A stretch of DNA of 64,000 nt from Bradyrhizobium sp. NFR13 (GCF_900114605.1 NZ_FOTP01000001.1:620001-684000), one strand, 5' to 3'; positions 27,440 through 37,349 are shown, counted from the first letter of the stretch. The notes: a model not told the origin generated them from the letters alone. Translations and numbers: made by a program.

Positions 27440-27710
27440 GAACAACCCGGATATCGGACGGCGCAAGCGCTGTCACGGTGATTGTAGCCCCACAACTAGT
27501 CCATGCTGCCTTTTGCGCAATCCGGGCAACAACGTTCTCGCGGCGGTATCTCTGGCGCATCATATCTTCTCGTTGACGGAACGCCATAACTAATTGAAAT
27601 TAAAGCACGTTTTTGCTCACAGAGCGACCCCAGCGCGGTGCCATGACGCCCGCAGGACGCAAGTCGCCTTCAAATCTCATGCTTCGATCGTCCATCAGGG
27701 AGAGACCAGA

Positions 27711-28685
27711 ATGTTCACGATGTCACGGCGCGCTGTCGCCGGTCTGATTGCTGCGGCTGCACTGCTGCCCGGCGCCACCTTCGCCGCCGAACCTCTCAAG
27801 GAAATCCGGCTCGACTGGGCGACCTACAATCCGGTCTCGATCATCCTCAAACAGAACGGCCTCCTGGAGAAGGAATTTGCCAAGGACGGCGTGAAGATCA
27901 CCTGGGTGCAGTCGGCCGGGTCCAACAAGGCGCTGGAATTCCTCAATGCCGGCTCCATCGATTTCGGCTCGACCGCCGGCTCCGCCGCGCTGGTCGCGAA
28001 GATCAACGGCAATCCGATCAAGTCGGTCTATGTCTATTCGCGGCCGGAGTGGACCGCACTGGTCACGACCAAGGACTCCAAGATTGCCTCCGTCGCCGAT
28101 CTCAAGGGCAAGCGGGTCGCTGTGACCCGCGGCACCGATCCGCACATCTTCCTGGTCCGCGCGCTGCTCGGCGCCGGGCTCACCGACAAGGACATCACCC
28201 CAGTGCTGCTGCAGCACGCCGATGGCAAGGCTGCGCTGATCCGCGGTGACGTCGATGCATGGGCCGGCCTCGACCCGATGATGGCGCAGGCCGAAGTCGA
28301 GGACGGCGCCAGACTGTTCTTCCGCAAGCCCGACGCCAACACCTGGGGCATCCTTAATGTCCGCGAGCAGTTCCTGAAGGACTATCCGGACGTCGCGCGC
28401 CGCGTGCTCGCCGTCTACGAGGAAGCCCGCAAATATTCGCTGGAGAACTATCCAGAGCTGAAGAAGGCCTTCATCGGCGTCACCAAGCTGCCCGAAGCGG
28501 TCGTCGACAAGCAGCTCAAGGAACGCACCGAGTTGACCCATAGCCGCATTGGCGCACCGCAACGCGAGTCGATCCTCGCCGCCGGCCTCGCATTGCAGCA
28601 AGCTGGCGTGATCGACGCCAAGGTCGATGTGAAGGCGACGGTGGATGCGCTGATCGACGATCAGGTCCCGCTGCCGAAGAGCTAG
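27711..28685 (+). CDS. ssuA: Aliphatic-sulfonate-type ABC transporter substrate-binding protein
   Basis: A 324-residue periplasmic receptor of the SsuA/TauA/NitT superfamily. Signal peptide MFTMSRRAVAGLIAAAAL to about residue 25 (TFA-AEP); then IRLDWATYNPVSIILKQNG, FLNAGSIDFGSTAGSAAL and DLKGKRVAVTRGTDPH, as in sulfonate-binding proteins. The ATG at 27711 follows GGGAGAGACC; an upstream in-frame ATG lacks a signal sequence and a clear site. It heads a receptor-permease-ATPase operon. No alkanesulfonate monooxygenase is adjacent, so the substrate (sulfonate, taurine or similar) is inferred from family only. Confidence 0.8.
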   Translation: MFTMSRRAVAGLIAAAALLPGATFAAEPLKEIRLDWATYNPVSIILKQNGLLEKEFAKDGVKITWVQSAGSNKALEFLNAGSIDFGSTAGSAALVAKINGNPIKSVYVYSRPEWTALVTTKDSKIASVADLKGKRVAVTRGTDPHIFLVRALLGAGLTDKDITPVLLQHADGKAALIRGDVDAWAGLDPMMAQAEVEDGARLFFRKPDANTWGILNVREQFLKDYPDVARRVLAVYEEARKYSLENYPELKKAFIGVTKLPEAVVDKQLKERTELTHSRIGAPQRESILAAGLALQQAGVIDAKVDVKATVDALIDDQVPLPKS

Positions 28686-28695
28686 ACGCCGTCAC

Positions 28696-28744
28696 TTCCC
28701 CTCTCCCCCAACGCAGCAAAGCTGCGCCCCGTGGGAGAGGGGAA
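28696..28744. repeat. Nested palindromic repeat between ssuA and ssuC
   Basis: Outer arms TTCCCCTCTCCC (28696-28707) and GGGAGAGGGGAA (28733-28744) are perfect complements and enclose an inner GCAGC-AAA-GCTGC hairpin (28713-28725). It looks like a dispersed intergenic repeat. Lying inside an operon, it could lower expression of the permease relative to the receptor. Confidence 0.7.
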
Positions 28745-28784
28745 CGCGTCACTGCTAGCAATCACTCACGAGACACAATCTCTT

Positions 28785-29630
28785 ATGACAATGACGCTGG
28801 AAACAACCGCGCTTGAACGACCCGATGCGATCAAGAGCGCATCCAGCAACCGCTGGCAGCGCTTCGCCCGCCCCCTGCTCGGCATCCTCGTCCCGCTCAC
28901 CCTCGCCCTCGCCTGGGAAGCCGCCGTCTGGCTCGGCTGGTCGAACGGCCGGCTAGTGCCGCCGCCATCGCGCGTCTTTGCCACCATCATGGAGCTCACC
29001 CGAAGCGGCGAACTCTGGCGCCATATCACCACGACGCTATGGCGCGTTGCCGCCGGCTTCGGGCTTGGCACCGTCGCCGGCACGCTGCTCGGCGCCGTCT
29101 CCGGCTATTGGGGCATCGCACGGCGACTGCTCGATCCCACCGTACAGGCGCTGCGCGCCATCCCCTCGATCGCCTGGGTGCCGCTGTTCATCCTGTGGCT
29201 CGGCATTTTCGAAACCTCGAAAGTCGCGCTGATCGCCGTCGGCGTATTCTTCCCGGTCTATCTCGGCGTCATGGGCGCGATCCTCTCGGTTGATCGCAAG
29301 ATCGTCGAAGTCGGCCGTACCTTCCGCCTTTCCGGCCCCGCCATGATCCGCCGCATCCTGCTGCCTGCAGTACTGCCGGCCTATGTTGTTGCACTCCGCG
29401 TCGGCCTCGGGCTCGGCTGGATGTTTGTCGTCGCCGCCGAATTCATGGGCGCATCCGAAGGGCTCGGCTATCTCCTGATCGACGGCCAGCAGCTCGGCAA
29501 GCCGGCGCAGATCCTCGCCGCGATCACCATCTTCGCGCTCCTCGGCAAGACCACCGATTGGCTGATAGAACTCGTCACTGCCCCTTTGCTGCGCTGGCAG
29601 GATGCGTTCCGTCCGGGCGGAGAGAGCTGA
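28785..29630 (+). CDS. ssuC: Sulfonate-type ABC transporter permease
   Basis: A 281-residue inner-membrane permease of the SsuC/TauC family with about six helices. The EAA-type coupling loop FRLSGPAMIRRILLPAVLPAYVVALRVGLG is split over residues 175-205, preceded by ALRAIPSIAWVPLFILWLGI. Start choice is uncertain: ATG 28785 (MTMTLETTAL) or 28791, with no strong ribosome site; a GTG at 28731 would place part of the repeat in the protein. Its TGA overlaps the ATPase ATG by one base. Confidence 0.85.
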   Translation: MTMTLETTALERPDAIKSASSNRWQRFARPLLGILVPLTLALAWEAAVWLGWSNGRLVPPPSRVFATIMELTRSGELWRHITTTLWRVAAGFGLGTVAGTLLGAVSGYWGIARRLLDPTVQALRAIPSIAWVPLFILWLGIFETSKVALIAVGVFFPVYLGVMGAILSVDRKIVEVGRTFRLSGPAMIRRILLPAVLPAYVVALRVGLGLGWMFVVAAEFMGASEGLGYLLIDGQQLGKPAQILAAITIFALLGKTTDWLIELVTAPLLRWQDAFRPGGES

Positions 29631-30409
29631 TGCTCGCGCTCGACAAGGTCGGCAAAACCTATCCCAACGGCGTTCATGCGCTGGAGCGCTTCACCGCGCA
29701 AATCCCGCAAGGCGAGATCGTCGCCATCATCGGCGGCTCCGGTTGCGGAAAATCAACGCTGCTGCGCGCCGTCGCGGGGCTCGATCGCGCCTCGACCGGC
29801 AGCATCCGCATCGACAATATCGATATCAACGCACCGCACGAGAAGATCGGCATCATCTTCCAGGAGCCGCGACTGCTGCCGTGGCTCAGCGTCGCCGACA
29901 ATATCGGCTTCGGCCTGTCCGAACTTCCTGTCGCCGCACGCCGCGAGAAGGTCGCGCAGGCCCTGGCGCGCGTCGGCCTGTCGGATAAAGCCAAGGCGTG
30001 GCCGCGCGAATTGTCCGGCGGACAGGCGCAGCGCGTCGCCATTGCCCGCGCATTGGTGCCGCAGCCGGAGGTGCTGTTGCTCGACGAGCCGTTCTCCGCG
30101 CTCGACGCCTTCACACGCCGCGATCTGCAGGATCATCTCCTCGATCTCTGGGCCGATACGCGGCCGACGCTGATCCTCGTCACCCATGATGTCGATGAAG
30201 CCGTTGTGCTGGCGGACCGCGTGCTGGTGATGCGACCGCGACCCGGTCGGCTGTTCGCCGAGATCGATGTGGGCCTCGCGCGCCCGCGCGACCGCGCGTC
30301 GCCACTGTTCGACGCTGTGAAGCGCCGCGTGTTGACGGCACTGGATCGATCTCTCGATCGCGACGTGCCCGATAGCGCACCTGCCGAGACGGTCGGCGCG
30401 TGGTGGTGA
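29630..30409 (+). CDS. ssuB: Sulfonate-type ABC transporter ATPase
   Basis: A 259-residue ABC ATPase: Walker A GGSGCGKST near residue 36, signature ELSGGQAQRVAIARAL, Walker B VLLLDEPFSALDAF, and switch histidine in LVTHDVDEAVVLADR, the layout of SsuB/TauB/NrtD proteins. The ATG at 29630 shares a base with the permease stop (TGATG), showing translational coupling. It powers the ssuA-ssuC transporter. Confidence 0.88.
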   Translation: MLALDKVGKTYPNGVHALERFTAQIPQGEIVAIIGGSGCGKSTLLRAVAGLDRASTGSIRIDNIDINAPHEKIGIIFQEPRLLPWLSVADNIGFGLSELPVAARREKVAQALARVGLSDKAKAWPRELSGGQAQRVAIARALVPQPEVLLLDEPFSALDAFTRRDLQDHLLDLWADTRPTLILVTHDVDEAVVLADRVLVMRPRPGRLFAEIDVGLARPRDRASPLFDAVKRRVLTALDRSLDRDVPDSAPAETVGAWW

Positions 30410-30466
30410 CAACAGCACCACGAGCTAATAAAAGCTGCAACTAACAAAGTCTCAGGGAGAGATATC

Positions 30467-30976
30467 ATGGACGCCGCCGCGCTTCGCGCCACCCAGGCCC
30501 CCATCAAGGAACTTTACAAGACCGATCCCAAGGCCGCCTTTATCACACTGAAGGCCAAAGGCTCGATCGACAATGACGGCATCGCCTGCAAGGTCGAGAC
30601 CGGCCGGCAGATCGCCGCTGCCGGCCTGCATCCAGCAACGGGCGGCTCCGGGCTTGAACTGTGTTCGGGCGACATGCTGCTGGAAGCGCTGGTGGCCTGC
30701 GCCGGCGTGACGCTGAAATCCGTCGCCACCGCTATCGAAATTCCGCTGAAATCCGGCAATGTGACGGCCGAAGGCGATCTCGATTTCCGCGGCACGCTTG
30801 GCGTCGACAAGGAAGCGCCGGTCGGCTTCGCGGAAATCCGCCTGCGCTTCGATCTCGACACCGATGCGCCGCAGGACAAGCTCGATCTGCTGCTGAAGCT
30901 GACCGAGCGTTATTGCGTGGTCTACCAGACCATCAAACATGGCCCGAAGGTTTCGGTGTCGCTCAACAGGGTGTAA
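30467..30976 (+). CDS. OsmC-family protein
   Basis: A 169-residue OsmC/Ohr-superfamily protein. The two redox cysteines are C78 (ALVACAGVTLKSVA) and C150 (LTERYCVVYQTI), matching the thiol-peroxidase geometry of the family, which reduces organic hydroperoxides. It follows the sulfonate transporter by 57 bases with a GGGAGAG ribosome site and may be co-transcribed, an arrangement I recall from related genomes. A GAGGAGG/CCTCCTC hairpin follows it. The exact substrate is unknown. Confidence 0.85.
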   Translation: MDAAALRATQAPIKELYKTDPKAAFITLKAKGSIDNDGIACKVETGRQIAAAGLHPATGGSGLELCSGDMLLEALVACAGVTLKSVATAIEIPLKSGNVTAEGDLDFRGTLGVDKEAPVGFAEIRLRFDLDTDAPQDKLDLLLKLTERYCVVYQTIKHGPKVSVSLNRV

Positions 30977-31000
30977 GCAGGCGGGACTGTTCACCAAGAA

Positions 31001-31023
31001 AGAGGAGGCCAAGCACCTCCTCT
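31001..31023 (+). promoter_or_regulatory. Short hairpin upstream of membrane-protein gene
   Basis: AGAGGAGG and CCTCCTCT form a perfect 8-bp stem with a 7-base loop, 13 bases before the next ATG. There is no T-run. Because the left arm is a Shine-Dalgarno-like purine stretch, the hairpin could modulate translation or simply end OsmC transcription. Confidence 0.45.
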
Positions 31024-31035
31024 CATCAGGCTGCC

Positions 31036-31833
31036 ATGTCCCCCGAACTTGCCTTTCTCCTGACGCTCACGCTGCGCATGGCGATCACCGCCGCCTTTGT
31101 GATCACCGCTTCCATCATCACCGAACGATCCGGCCCGGTGATCGGCGCGCTTGTGGCGACGCTGCCGATTTCTGCGGGTCCGTCTTACGTCTTTCTTGCG
31201 CTCGATCACGACGCCGCCTTCATCGCGCAGGGGGCGCTGGCCAGCCTGCCGATCAATGGCGCGACGATGTTTCTGGGGCTGACTTACGTTTTGCTGGCGC
31301 AGCGCTACAACGTGATCGTCAGCCTTGGCGCCGCCGTGCTGGTGTGGTTCGCCCTCGCCGTGCTGGTGCGGCAGTTCGAATGGACTTTGCTTGGCGGCAT
31401 CGCAGCCAATGTCGTGGCCTTCGGCATCTGCCTGCCGCTGATGGCGCGGTTTCGCCATGCGAAGATGCCGCTCATCACCCGCCGCTGGTACGATATCCCG
31501 CTGCGCGCCGCACTCGTTGCAACGCTGGTCGCGACCGTCGTGACGCTCTCCACCACGATCGGCCCGACCGGCAGCGGCATTCTCGCACTCTATCCCGTGG
31601 TGTTCACCAGCCTGATGCTGATCCTGCATCCGCGCATCGGCGGCCCGCCCACCGCCGCCGTCATCGCCAATGGCGGCTGGGGCCTGATGGGTTTCGGCAT
31701 CGCCGTCGCCGTGATGCATGTCACCGCACTGCGCTTCGGCTCAGTGATCGCGCTGAGCCTGGCGCTTGCCACCTGCGTGGTATGGAATCTCGGGCTGTGG
31801 ACGCTGGGACGCAGGAAGATCCGCGCGGTCTAG
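31036..31833 (+). CDS. Polytopic membrane protein, unknown function
   Basis: A 265-residue integral membrane protein with about eight hydrophobic helices and no soluble domain. Early motif TERSGPVIGALVATLPISAGPSYVF and a later TTIGPTGSGILALYPVVFTSLM with GPPTAAVIANGG resemble a duplicated half. I do not recognise a named family with certainty; the Gly/Pro motif pattern suggests a transporter or permease-like protein. It lies 59 bases after the OsmC gene on the same strand. Start ATG 31036 gives the first helix immediately. Confidence 0.75.
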   Translation: MSPELAFLLTLTLRMAITAAFVITASIITERSGPVIGALVATLPISAGPSYVFLALDHDAAFIAQGALASLPINGATMFLGLTYVLLAQRYNVIVSLGAAVLVWFALAVLVRQFEWTLLGGIAANVVAFGICLPLMARFRHAKMPLITRRWYDIPLRAALVATLVATVVTLSTTIGPTGSGILALYPVVFTSLMLILHPRIGGPPTAAVIANGGWGLMGFGIAVAVMHVTALRFGSVIALSLALATCVVWNLGLWTLGRRKIRAV

Positions 31834-31906
31834 CAAGCGCGTCGGAAAGCGGGTGGTAATCGACTCATCGCTGCGCGAGTCTGTTCGTATGAACAGACGG
31901 AGGGCA

Positions 31907-31984
31907 ATGATGAGTATCAACATCGAAACCGTGCACCGCGTTTTGGGCGCAGACGAGACGGGGTCCGCAATCCCTTTCAGGTGA
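31907..31984 (+). CDS. 25-aa upstream reading frame ending on the next gene's start
   Basis: The frame MMSINIETVHRVLGADETGS continues for five more residues and stops at TGA 31982-31984. It has the best ribosome site in the area (GGAGGG at 31899-31904, then ATGATG). Its stop overlaps the GTG start of the next frame (GTGA). Just before the overlap lies C CCT TTC (31972-31978), which fits the -1 slippery pattern X XXY YYZ. It is either a leader peptide coupled to the next gene, the true N-terminus joined by -1 frameshifting, or the 5' part of a gene broken by a one-base loss. Confidence 0.5.
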   Translation: MMSINIETVHRVLGADETGSAIPFR

Positions 31985-32421
31985 TAGACCCACCTTTGCC
32001 CGACGATCTGGATGCGACTGCGTTCGCGGCAAGCGTCGATCTCACCGGTTCAGCCGATGACGACAATGCGCGCTGCTGGCACGATGGCGATCGATCGACT
32101 GCTGCCGATCTCGACGGCGACTGGTTCAGCCGCTGGAACGGTGGCACAGATCCGACCATTCCCGGCGACACCAACGACAAATGGAAGCACGGCGCCGCCA
32201 AACTGAGAATGACGGACGACCGGATCTATCTGCTGTTTACCTGGGGCGACGGCCGTCGCATTGGCCTGATCGACGCCCGTCGCAACGGCGCGCGCAACCT
32301 GGCCGGAAAATACATCAATCTCACAGCACCCGAGATCGTGCGACCATGGGCTGGGTTGATCGTTGACACCAACCGCATCGACGGCCGCTGGACCAACGGC
32401 CGCCTCGACTTTCGCCGATAA
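31981..32421 (+). CDS. Conserved-looking hypothetical protein, start or frame uncertain
   Basis: The frame encodes 146 residues rich in Asp and Trp (LPDDLDATAFAASVDLTG, DWFSRWNGGTDPTIPGD, ITLEMENT-free core KWKHGAAKLRMTDDRIYLLF, KYINLTAPEIVRPWAGLIVD). It has no signal peptide or membrane segment and I do not recognise the family. The only nearby start in frame is GTG 31981, with no good ribosome site of its own. A -1 slip at 31972-31978 would join it to the upstream 24 residues as ...GSAIPFQVIDPPLPDD..., giving 171 residues. It ends exactly adjacent to the mutS stop. Confidence 0.7.
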   Translation: MIDPPLPDDLDATAFAASVDLTGSADDDNARCWHDGDRSTAADLDGDWFSRWNGGTDPTIPGDTNDKWKHGAAKLRMTDDRIYLLFTWGDGRRIGLIDARRNGARNLAGKYINLTAPEIVRPWAGLIVDTNRIDGRWTNGRLDFRR

Positions 32422-35145
32422 CTACTTCGGCAGCTTTGCCTTCAGCGCATAGAGCGCATCCAGCGCCTCCCTTGGCGACATCTCGTCGGGATGCAGCGCC
32501 TTCACGGCGTCCATCAATAGCTCGGCCTCGCTCGGCGGCGGCGCCTCTTCCGGCGCGCGCGAGGTGATCGCGAACAGCGGCAGGTCATCGACCAGCACCT
32601 TGGCGCCCTGCCCGCGATCCTGCGCTTCGAGCTTGGCCAGCACCGACTTCGCGCGCGCGATCACCGCCGGTGGCAGGCCGGCGAGTTTCGCGACCTGAAT
32701 GCCGTAGGAACGATCCGCCGAGCCTGGCAGCACTTCGTGCAGGAACACCACATCGCCGTGCCATTCCTTGACGCGCACCGTCGCATTGAACAGCCGCGGC
32801 AGTTTTGCCGACAGCGCGGTGAGCTCGTGATAATGCGTCGCGAACAGCGCACGGCAGCGATTGCTCTCGTGCAGATGCTCGATCGCCGCCCAGGCGATCG
32901 ACAGACCATCGAAGGTCGCCGTGCCGCGGCCGATTTCATCCAGGATCACCAGCGCACGCTCGGTCGCCTGATTGAGAATGACGGCCGTCTCGACCATTTC
33001 GACCATGAAGGTCGAGCGCCCGCGCGCGAGATCGTCCGCAGCGCCGACGCGCGAGAACAGCCGGTCGACGATGCCGATGCGGGCGCGCGAGGCCGGCACG
33101 AAACTGCCGATCTGCGCCAGCAGCGCGATCAGCGCATTCTGGCGGAGGAAGGTCGATTTACCGGCCATATTCGGACCGGTGATCAGCCAGATCTGGCCGG
33201 ACTTCTGCCCCGGCCCCGGCGACAGGTCGCTGGCATTGGCGATGAACGGCTGACCGTCGCGGCGCAGCGCCTGCTCTACAACAGGATGCCGACCACCCTC
33301 GATGGCGAACAACAGCGAGTTGTCGACTTCGGGCCGGACATAATTGTCATCGACCGCCAGCTTCGCCAGTGCCGTCGCGACATCCAGCAGCGCGAAGGCA
33401 TGCGCGGCGGCGCGCAGGTCTTCCGAGGCCTCGGCGACCATGCCCGACAGACGCTCGAAAATTTCGAGCTCTAACCCAAGTGCGCGATCGCCGGCATTGG
33501 CGATCTTGGCTTCGATCTCGCCGAGCTCTGATGTCGTGAAGCGCACCTGCCCGGCCAGCGTCTGGCGATGGATGAAGGTCGCATTCAACGGCGCCTGCAT
33601 TAGCTTGTCGCCATGCTGTGCGGTGACTTCGACAAAGTAACCCAGCACATTGTTGTGCCGGATCTTGAGCGCCCTGACGCCGGTATCGTCGGCATAACGC
33701 GCCTGCATCGACGCCACCACGAGCCGCGAGGCATCACGCAGGTTGCGGGTCTCGTCGAGCACGGGCTCGAAGCCTTCGCGGATGAAGCCGCCGTCACGCT
33801 TCAGCAGCGGCAGGTCGTCAGCCAGTGCGCGGGCGAAGGTCGCGGCCAGTTCGCGCGACGGGCGGCGCAAGCCGGCCATGGCGGCGGTGATATCGGCCGG
33901 CAGATTGTCGATGGCGCCGAGGCGCGCCAGCACCTGATCGGCAGCGAGCACGCCGTCACGCAGGCAAGCGAGATCGCGCGGACCACCGCGGCCGACCGAC
34001 AGACGCGCCAGTGCGCGCGACATGTCCGGCGCGGTCTTCAGCGCCGCGCGAAGATCGTCACGCAGCCCGCTGTCAGCCACGAAGGTTGCCACCGCATCGA
34101 GGCGTCGGCCAATGGCGACTTCATCGGTGAGCGGTGCGGCCAGTCGCTGCGCCAGCAGGCGCGAGCCGGCAGCGGTCACCGTGCAGTCGATGGCATCCAG
34201 CAGCGAGCCCCGGCGTTCGCCGCCGAGTGTTCGCGTCAGTTCGAGATTGGCGCGCGTCGCCGGGTCGATCGCCATCGTCGTGCCGATGGCCTCACGCGTT
34301 GGCGGCGACAGCGGCACGCGTTTACCGACCTGGGTGCGCTCGACATAAGTGACGCAGGCGGCAGCCGCGGTGGCCTCCAGCCGCGACATCGCGCTGAGGC
34401 CATCCATGGTAGCGACGGCGAAGTAATCACACAGCCGGCGTTCGGCGGTGGCGCCGTCGAATACGTCGCGGGTCAGCGGCGTCACTGCCGGGAGTTCACG
34501 CAGCAACTGGCTAAGGTCCGGATCGCTGTAGAGCGCATCCGTGACGATCACTTCATTCGGATTGATGCGCGCCAGCGTCGCGCCGAGTTCGCCGGTCGCG
34601 CATTCGGTGACGATGAATTCTGCCGTCGAAATGTCGATCCAGGCGAGACCAATGCGATCCGCACCGCTTGAGCCCTTGCTGCGCGCGATCGCCAGCAGAT
34701 AGTTGTTGGCGCGGGCGTCCAACAAATTCTCTTCGGTCAGCGTGCCCGGCGTGACCACGCGGACGACGTCGCGCCGAACCACGCTCTTGCCGCCGCGCTT
34801 CTTCGCCTCGGCCGGATCCTCCATCTGTTCGCAGACGGCAACGCGGATGCCGAGCGCGATCAGTCGGTGCAGATACTCATCGGCGCGGACCACCGGCACG
34901 CCGCACATGGGGATATCCATGCCCTGATGCTTGCCGCGCTTGGTCAGCACGATGCCGAGGGAACGCGAGGCAAGCTCGGCGTCCTCGAAGAAGATCTCGT
35001 AGAAATCGCCCATCCGGTAGAACAGCAACAGGCCGGGATTGGCGGCCTTGATCTCAAGGTACTGTTCCATCATCGGAGACACTTTTGCGGTGTCTTCCAC
35101 GCGGGGAGCGGGTTCTGGGGCGGTAATGGGCTGCTGGATCGTCAT
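32422..35145 (-). CDS. mutS: DNA mismatch repair protein MutS
   Basis: A 907-residue MutS1. The mismatch-recognition domain carries the Phe-X-Glu motif region ([16 protein letters not shown] near residue 50), Walker [11 protein letters not shown] is near residue 655 and Walker [11 protein letters not shown] near residue 731, followed by the [12 protein letters not shown] signature. It recognises mispairs and recruits MutL. The frame is open 50 codons further upstream, but ATG 35145 (MTIQQPI) gives the normal length. Its stop abuts the convergent hypothetical gene with no gap. Confidence 0.97.
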   Translation of the reverse strand: MTIQQPITAPEPAPRVEDTAKVSPMMEQYLEIKAANPGLLLFYRMGDFYEIFFEDAELASRSLGIVLTKRGKHQGMDIPMCGVPVVRADEYLHRLIALGIRVAVCEQMEDPAEAKKRGGKSVVRRDVVRVVTPGTLTEENLLDARANNYLLAIARSKGSSGADRIGLAWIDISTAEFIVTECATGELGATLARINPNEVIVTDALYSDPDLSQLLRELPAVTPLTRDVFDGATAERRLCDYFAVATMDGLSAMSRLEATAAAACVTYVERTQVGKRVPLSPPTREAIGTTMAIDPATRANLELTRTLGGERRGSLLDAIDCTVTAAGSRLLAQRLAAPLTDEVAIGRRLDAVATFVADSGLRDDLRAALKTAPDMSRALARLSVGRGGPRDLACLRDGVLAADQVLARLGAIDNLPADITAAMAGLRRPSRELAATFARALADDLPLLKRDGGFIREGFEPVLDETRNLRDASRLVVASMQARYADDTGVRALKIRHNNVLGYFVEVTAQHGDKLMQAPLNATFIHRQTLAGQVRFTTSELGEIEAKIANAGDRALGLELEIFERLSGMVAEASEDLRAAAHAFALLDVATALAKLAVDDNYVRPEVDNSLLFAIEGGRHPVVEQALRRDGQPFIANASDLSPGPGQKSGQIWLITGPNMAGKSTFLRQNALIALLAQIGSFVPASRARIGIVDRLFSRVGAADDLARGRSTFMVEMVETAVILNQATERALVILDEIGRGTATFDGLSIAWAAIEHLHESNRCRALFATHYHELTALSAKLPRLFNATVRVKEWHGDVVFLHEVLPGSADRSYGIQVAKLAGLPPAVIARAKSVLAKLEAQDRGQGAKVLVDDLPLFAITSRAPEEAPPPSEAELLMDAVKALHPDEMSPREALDALYALKAKLPK

Positions 35146-35378
35146 GGCGGCGGACGCTAGCAAATTTTGCCCGGCCGATCCCACCTGCGGCTGTCGCAAA
35201 CCGTAGTTTTCCCCACCGCGGCGAGGCAGTTGACAAGTCAACTGCGATTTCATATCCGCAATCTCAAGGACAACGCTGCCATCCAGCAGCGGCATTTGAC
35301 CGGGTCAGCGGGGCTTCCTAAAAACACCGCGAAAATCCGGCAATCGAGCGCGGATGCAGTCCCCCAGGGAGAGAATTG

Positions 35379-36587
35379 ATGAGCGATGTCTTTATCTGCG
35401 ACGCCGTCCGCACCCCCATCGGCCGTTTCGGCGGCTCCCTTGCCAAGGTTCGCGCCGATGACCTCGCCGCAGCTCCCATCAAAGCCCTGATCGAGCGCAA
35501 TCCCGGCGTGGATTGGAGCGCCGTCGAGGAAGTCTATTTCGGCTGCGCCAATCAGGCCGGCGAAGACAATCGCAACGTCGCCCGCATGGCCTCGCTGCTA
35601 GCCGGCCTGCCGGATTCAGTTCCCGGCGCGACCCTGAACCGCCTTTGCGCATCCGGCCTGGATGCCGTTGGCGCCGGCGCCCGCGCCATCCGCGCCGGTG
35701 AAATCGATTTCGCCATTGCCGGCGGCGTTGAATCCATGACCCGCGCCCCGTTCGTGCAGGGCAAGGCCACCGAGGCCTTCTCCCGCTCGGCGGAAATCTT
35801 CGACACCACCATCGGCTGGCGCTTCATCAACCCGCTGATGAAGGAAAAATACGGCGTCGACGCCATGCCGGAGACCGGCGAGAACGTTGCGCAGGATTTC
35901 CAGATCTCGCGCGCCGACCAGGACGCCTTCGCCATCAACTCGCAGCAGCGCGCCGGCAAGGCGATCGCTTCGGGCTATTTCGCCGAAGAAATCATCCCGG
36001 TGATGGTGCCCGGCGGCAAGGCCGGCCCGATCGCCGTCGACAAAGACGAGCATCCGCGCCCCGAAACCACGCTGGAAGGCCTCGCCAAGCTGCGCCCGAT
36101 TGTCCGCAAGGATGGCACGGTCACCGCCGGCAACGCCTCGGGCGTCAATGACGGCGCCTGCGCCATGATCCTCGCCTCAGGCGCTGCGGTCGAGAAGCAC
36201 GGCCTCAAGGCCCGCGCGCGTATCCTCGGTCTCGCCTCGGGCGGCGTCGCGCCGCGCATCATGGGCATCGGCCCGGTGCCGGCGACCAAGAAGCTGATGG
36301 AGCGCCTCGGCCTCAAGATCAGCGACTTCGACCTGATCGAGCTCAACGAAGCCTTCGCCTCGCAGGGCATCGCGGTGCTGCGCCAGCTCGGCGTCAAGGA
36401 AGACGCTGACTTCGTCAATCCGCATGGCGGCGCCATCGCGCTCGGCCATCCGCTCGGCATGAGCGGCGCCCGCCTCGCGATGACCGCCGTGCACGGCATG
36501 GAAAAGCGCGGCGGTAAGCTGGCGCTGGCCACCATGTGCGTCGGCGTCGGCCAGGGCGTCGCCATGGCGATCGAGAAGCTGAACTAA
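35379..36587 (+). CDS. pcaF: 3-oxoadipyl-CoA thiolase
   Basis: A 402-residue thiolase of the beta-ketoadipate pathway, cleaving 3-oxoadipyl-CoA to succinyl-CoA and acetyl-CoA. Nucleophile C90 (LNRLCASGLDAVGAGARAI), GENVAQDFQISRADQDAF typical of PcaF/PaaJ, HPLGMSGARL and CVGVGQGVAMAIE at the end. ATG 35379 follows AGGGAGAG. A PaaJ role in phenylacetate degradation is an alternative, but the pcaHG genes directly downstream argue for PcaF. Confidence 0.9.
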   Translation: MSDVFICDAVRTPIGRFGGSLAKVRADDLAAAPIKALIERNPGVDWSAVEEVYFGCANQAGEDNRNVARMASLLAGLPDSVPGATLNRLCASGLDAVGAGARAIRAGEIDFAIAGGVESMTRAPFVQGKATEAFSRSAEIFDTTIGWRFINPLMKEKYGVDAMPETGENVAQDFQISRADQDAFAINSQQRAGKAIASGYFAEEIIPVMVPGGKAGPIAVDKDEHPRPETTLEGLAKLRPIVRKDGTVTAGNASGVNDGACAMILASGAAVEKHGLKARARILGLASGGVAPRIMGIGPVPATKKLMERLGLKISDFDLIELNEAFASQGIAVLRQLGVKEDADFVNPHGGAIALGHPLGMSGARLAMTAVHGMEKRGGKLALATMCVGVGQGVAMAIEKLN

Positions 36588-36647
36588 CAAAGACGTTTTC
36601 AAGACTGCCGCCGCGGAATCCGCGGCGGCCAAAAAGGGAAAACCAGC

Positions 36648-37349
36648 ATGACGCTAATCTATCCCGTCGAGAGCAATGCGGCGCACGCGCCGCGCCTCTC
36701 ACCCGGCTACAAGAGCACCATCAAGCGCGCGCCGCAGAAGCAGCGCATCCTGATGCCGCACACGCTGTCGGAACTGACCGGTCCGGTCTATGGCCACGAG
36801 ACCGTGCGCCCCGGCGATCATGACCTCACCACCATGCATGCCGGCGAGCCGCTCGGCGAACGCATCATCGTGCACGGCACGGTGATGGACGAAGACGGCC
36901 GCGGCGTGCCGAACACGCTGGTCGAGCTCTGGCAGGCCAATGCCTGCGGCCGCTACGTGCATGTCTGGGACCAGCACCCCGCTCCGCTCGACCCGAACTT
37001 CACCGGCGCCGGCCGCACCGTCACCGACGCCAAGGGCAATTACAAGTTCATCACCGTCAAGCCCGGCGCCTATCCGTGGGGCAATCACCACAATGCGTGG
37101 CGCCCGGCCCACATCCATTTCTCGGTGTTCGGCCATTCCTTCGTCTCGCGCCTCGTGACGCAGATGTATTTCCCGAACGATCCGTTGTTCCCGTTCGATC
37201 CGATCTTCAACTCCGTTACCGACGAGAAGGCGCGCCTGCGCATGGTGTCGGATTTCGACCTCGACGTCACCGAACCCGGCTGGGCGCTGGCCTATCGCTT
37301 CAACATCGTTTTGCGCGGTCGCAACGCGACCCCGACGGAGAATCACTGA
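36648..37349 (+). CDS. pcaH: Protocatechuate 3,4-dioxygenase beta subunit
   Basis: A 233-residue beta subunit that carries the non-haem Fe(III). The four ligands are Y103 (GRYVHVWD), Y142 (KPGAYPWGNHHNAW) and H155, H157 (RPAHIHFSV). The enzyme opens protocatechuate between the two hydroxyls to 3-carboxy-cis,cis-muconate. Its TGA overlaps the pcaG ATG by one base. It lies 60 bases after pcaF; the other pca genes (pcaB, C, D, I, J) are not in the window. Confidence 0.96.
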   Translation: MTLIYPVESNAAHAPRLSPGYKSTIKRAPQKQRILMPHTLSELTGPVYGHETVRPGDHDLTTMHAGEPLGERIIVHGTVMDEDGRGVPNTLVELWQANACGRYVHVWDQHPAPLDPNFTGAGRTVTDAKGNYKFITVKPGAYPWGNHHNAWRPAHIHFSVFGHSFVSRLVTQMYFPNDPLFPFDPIFNSVTDEKARLRMVSDFDLDVTEPGWALAYRFNIVLRGRNATPTENH

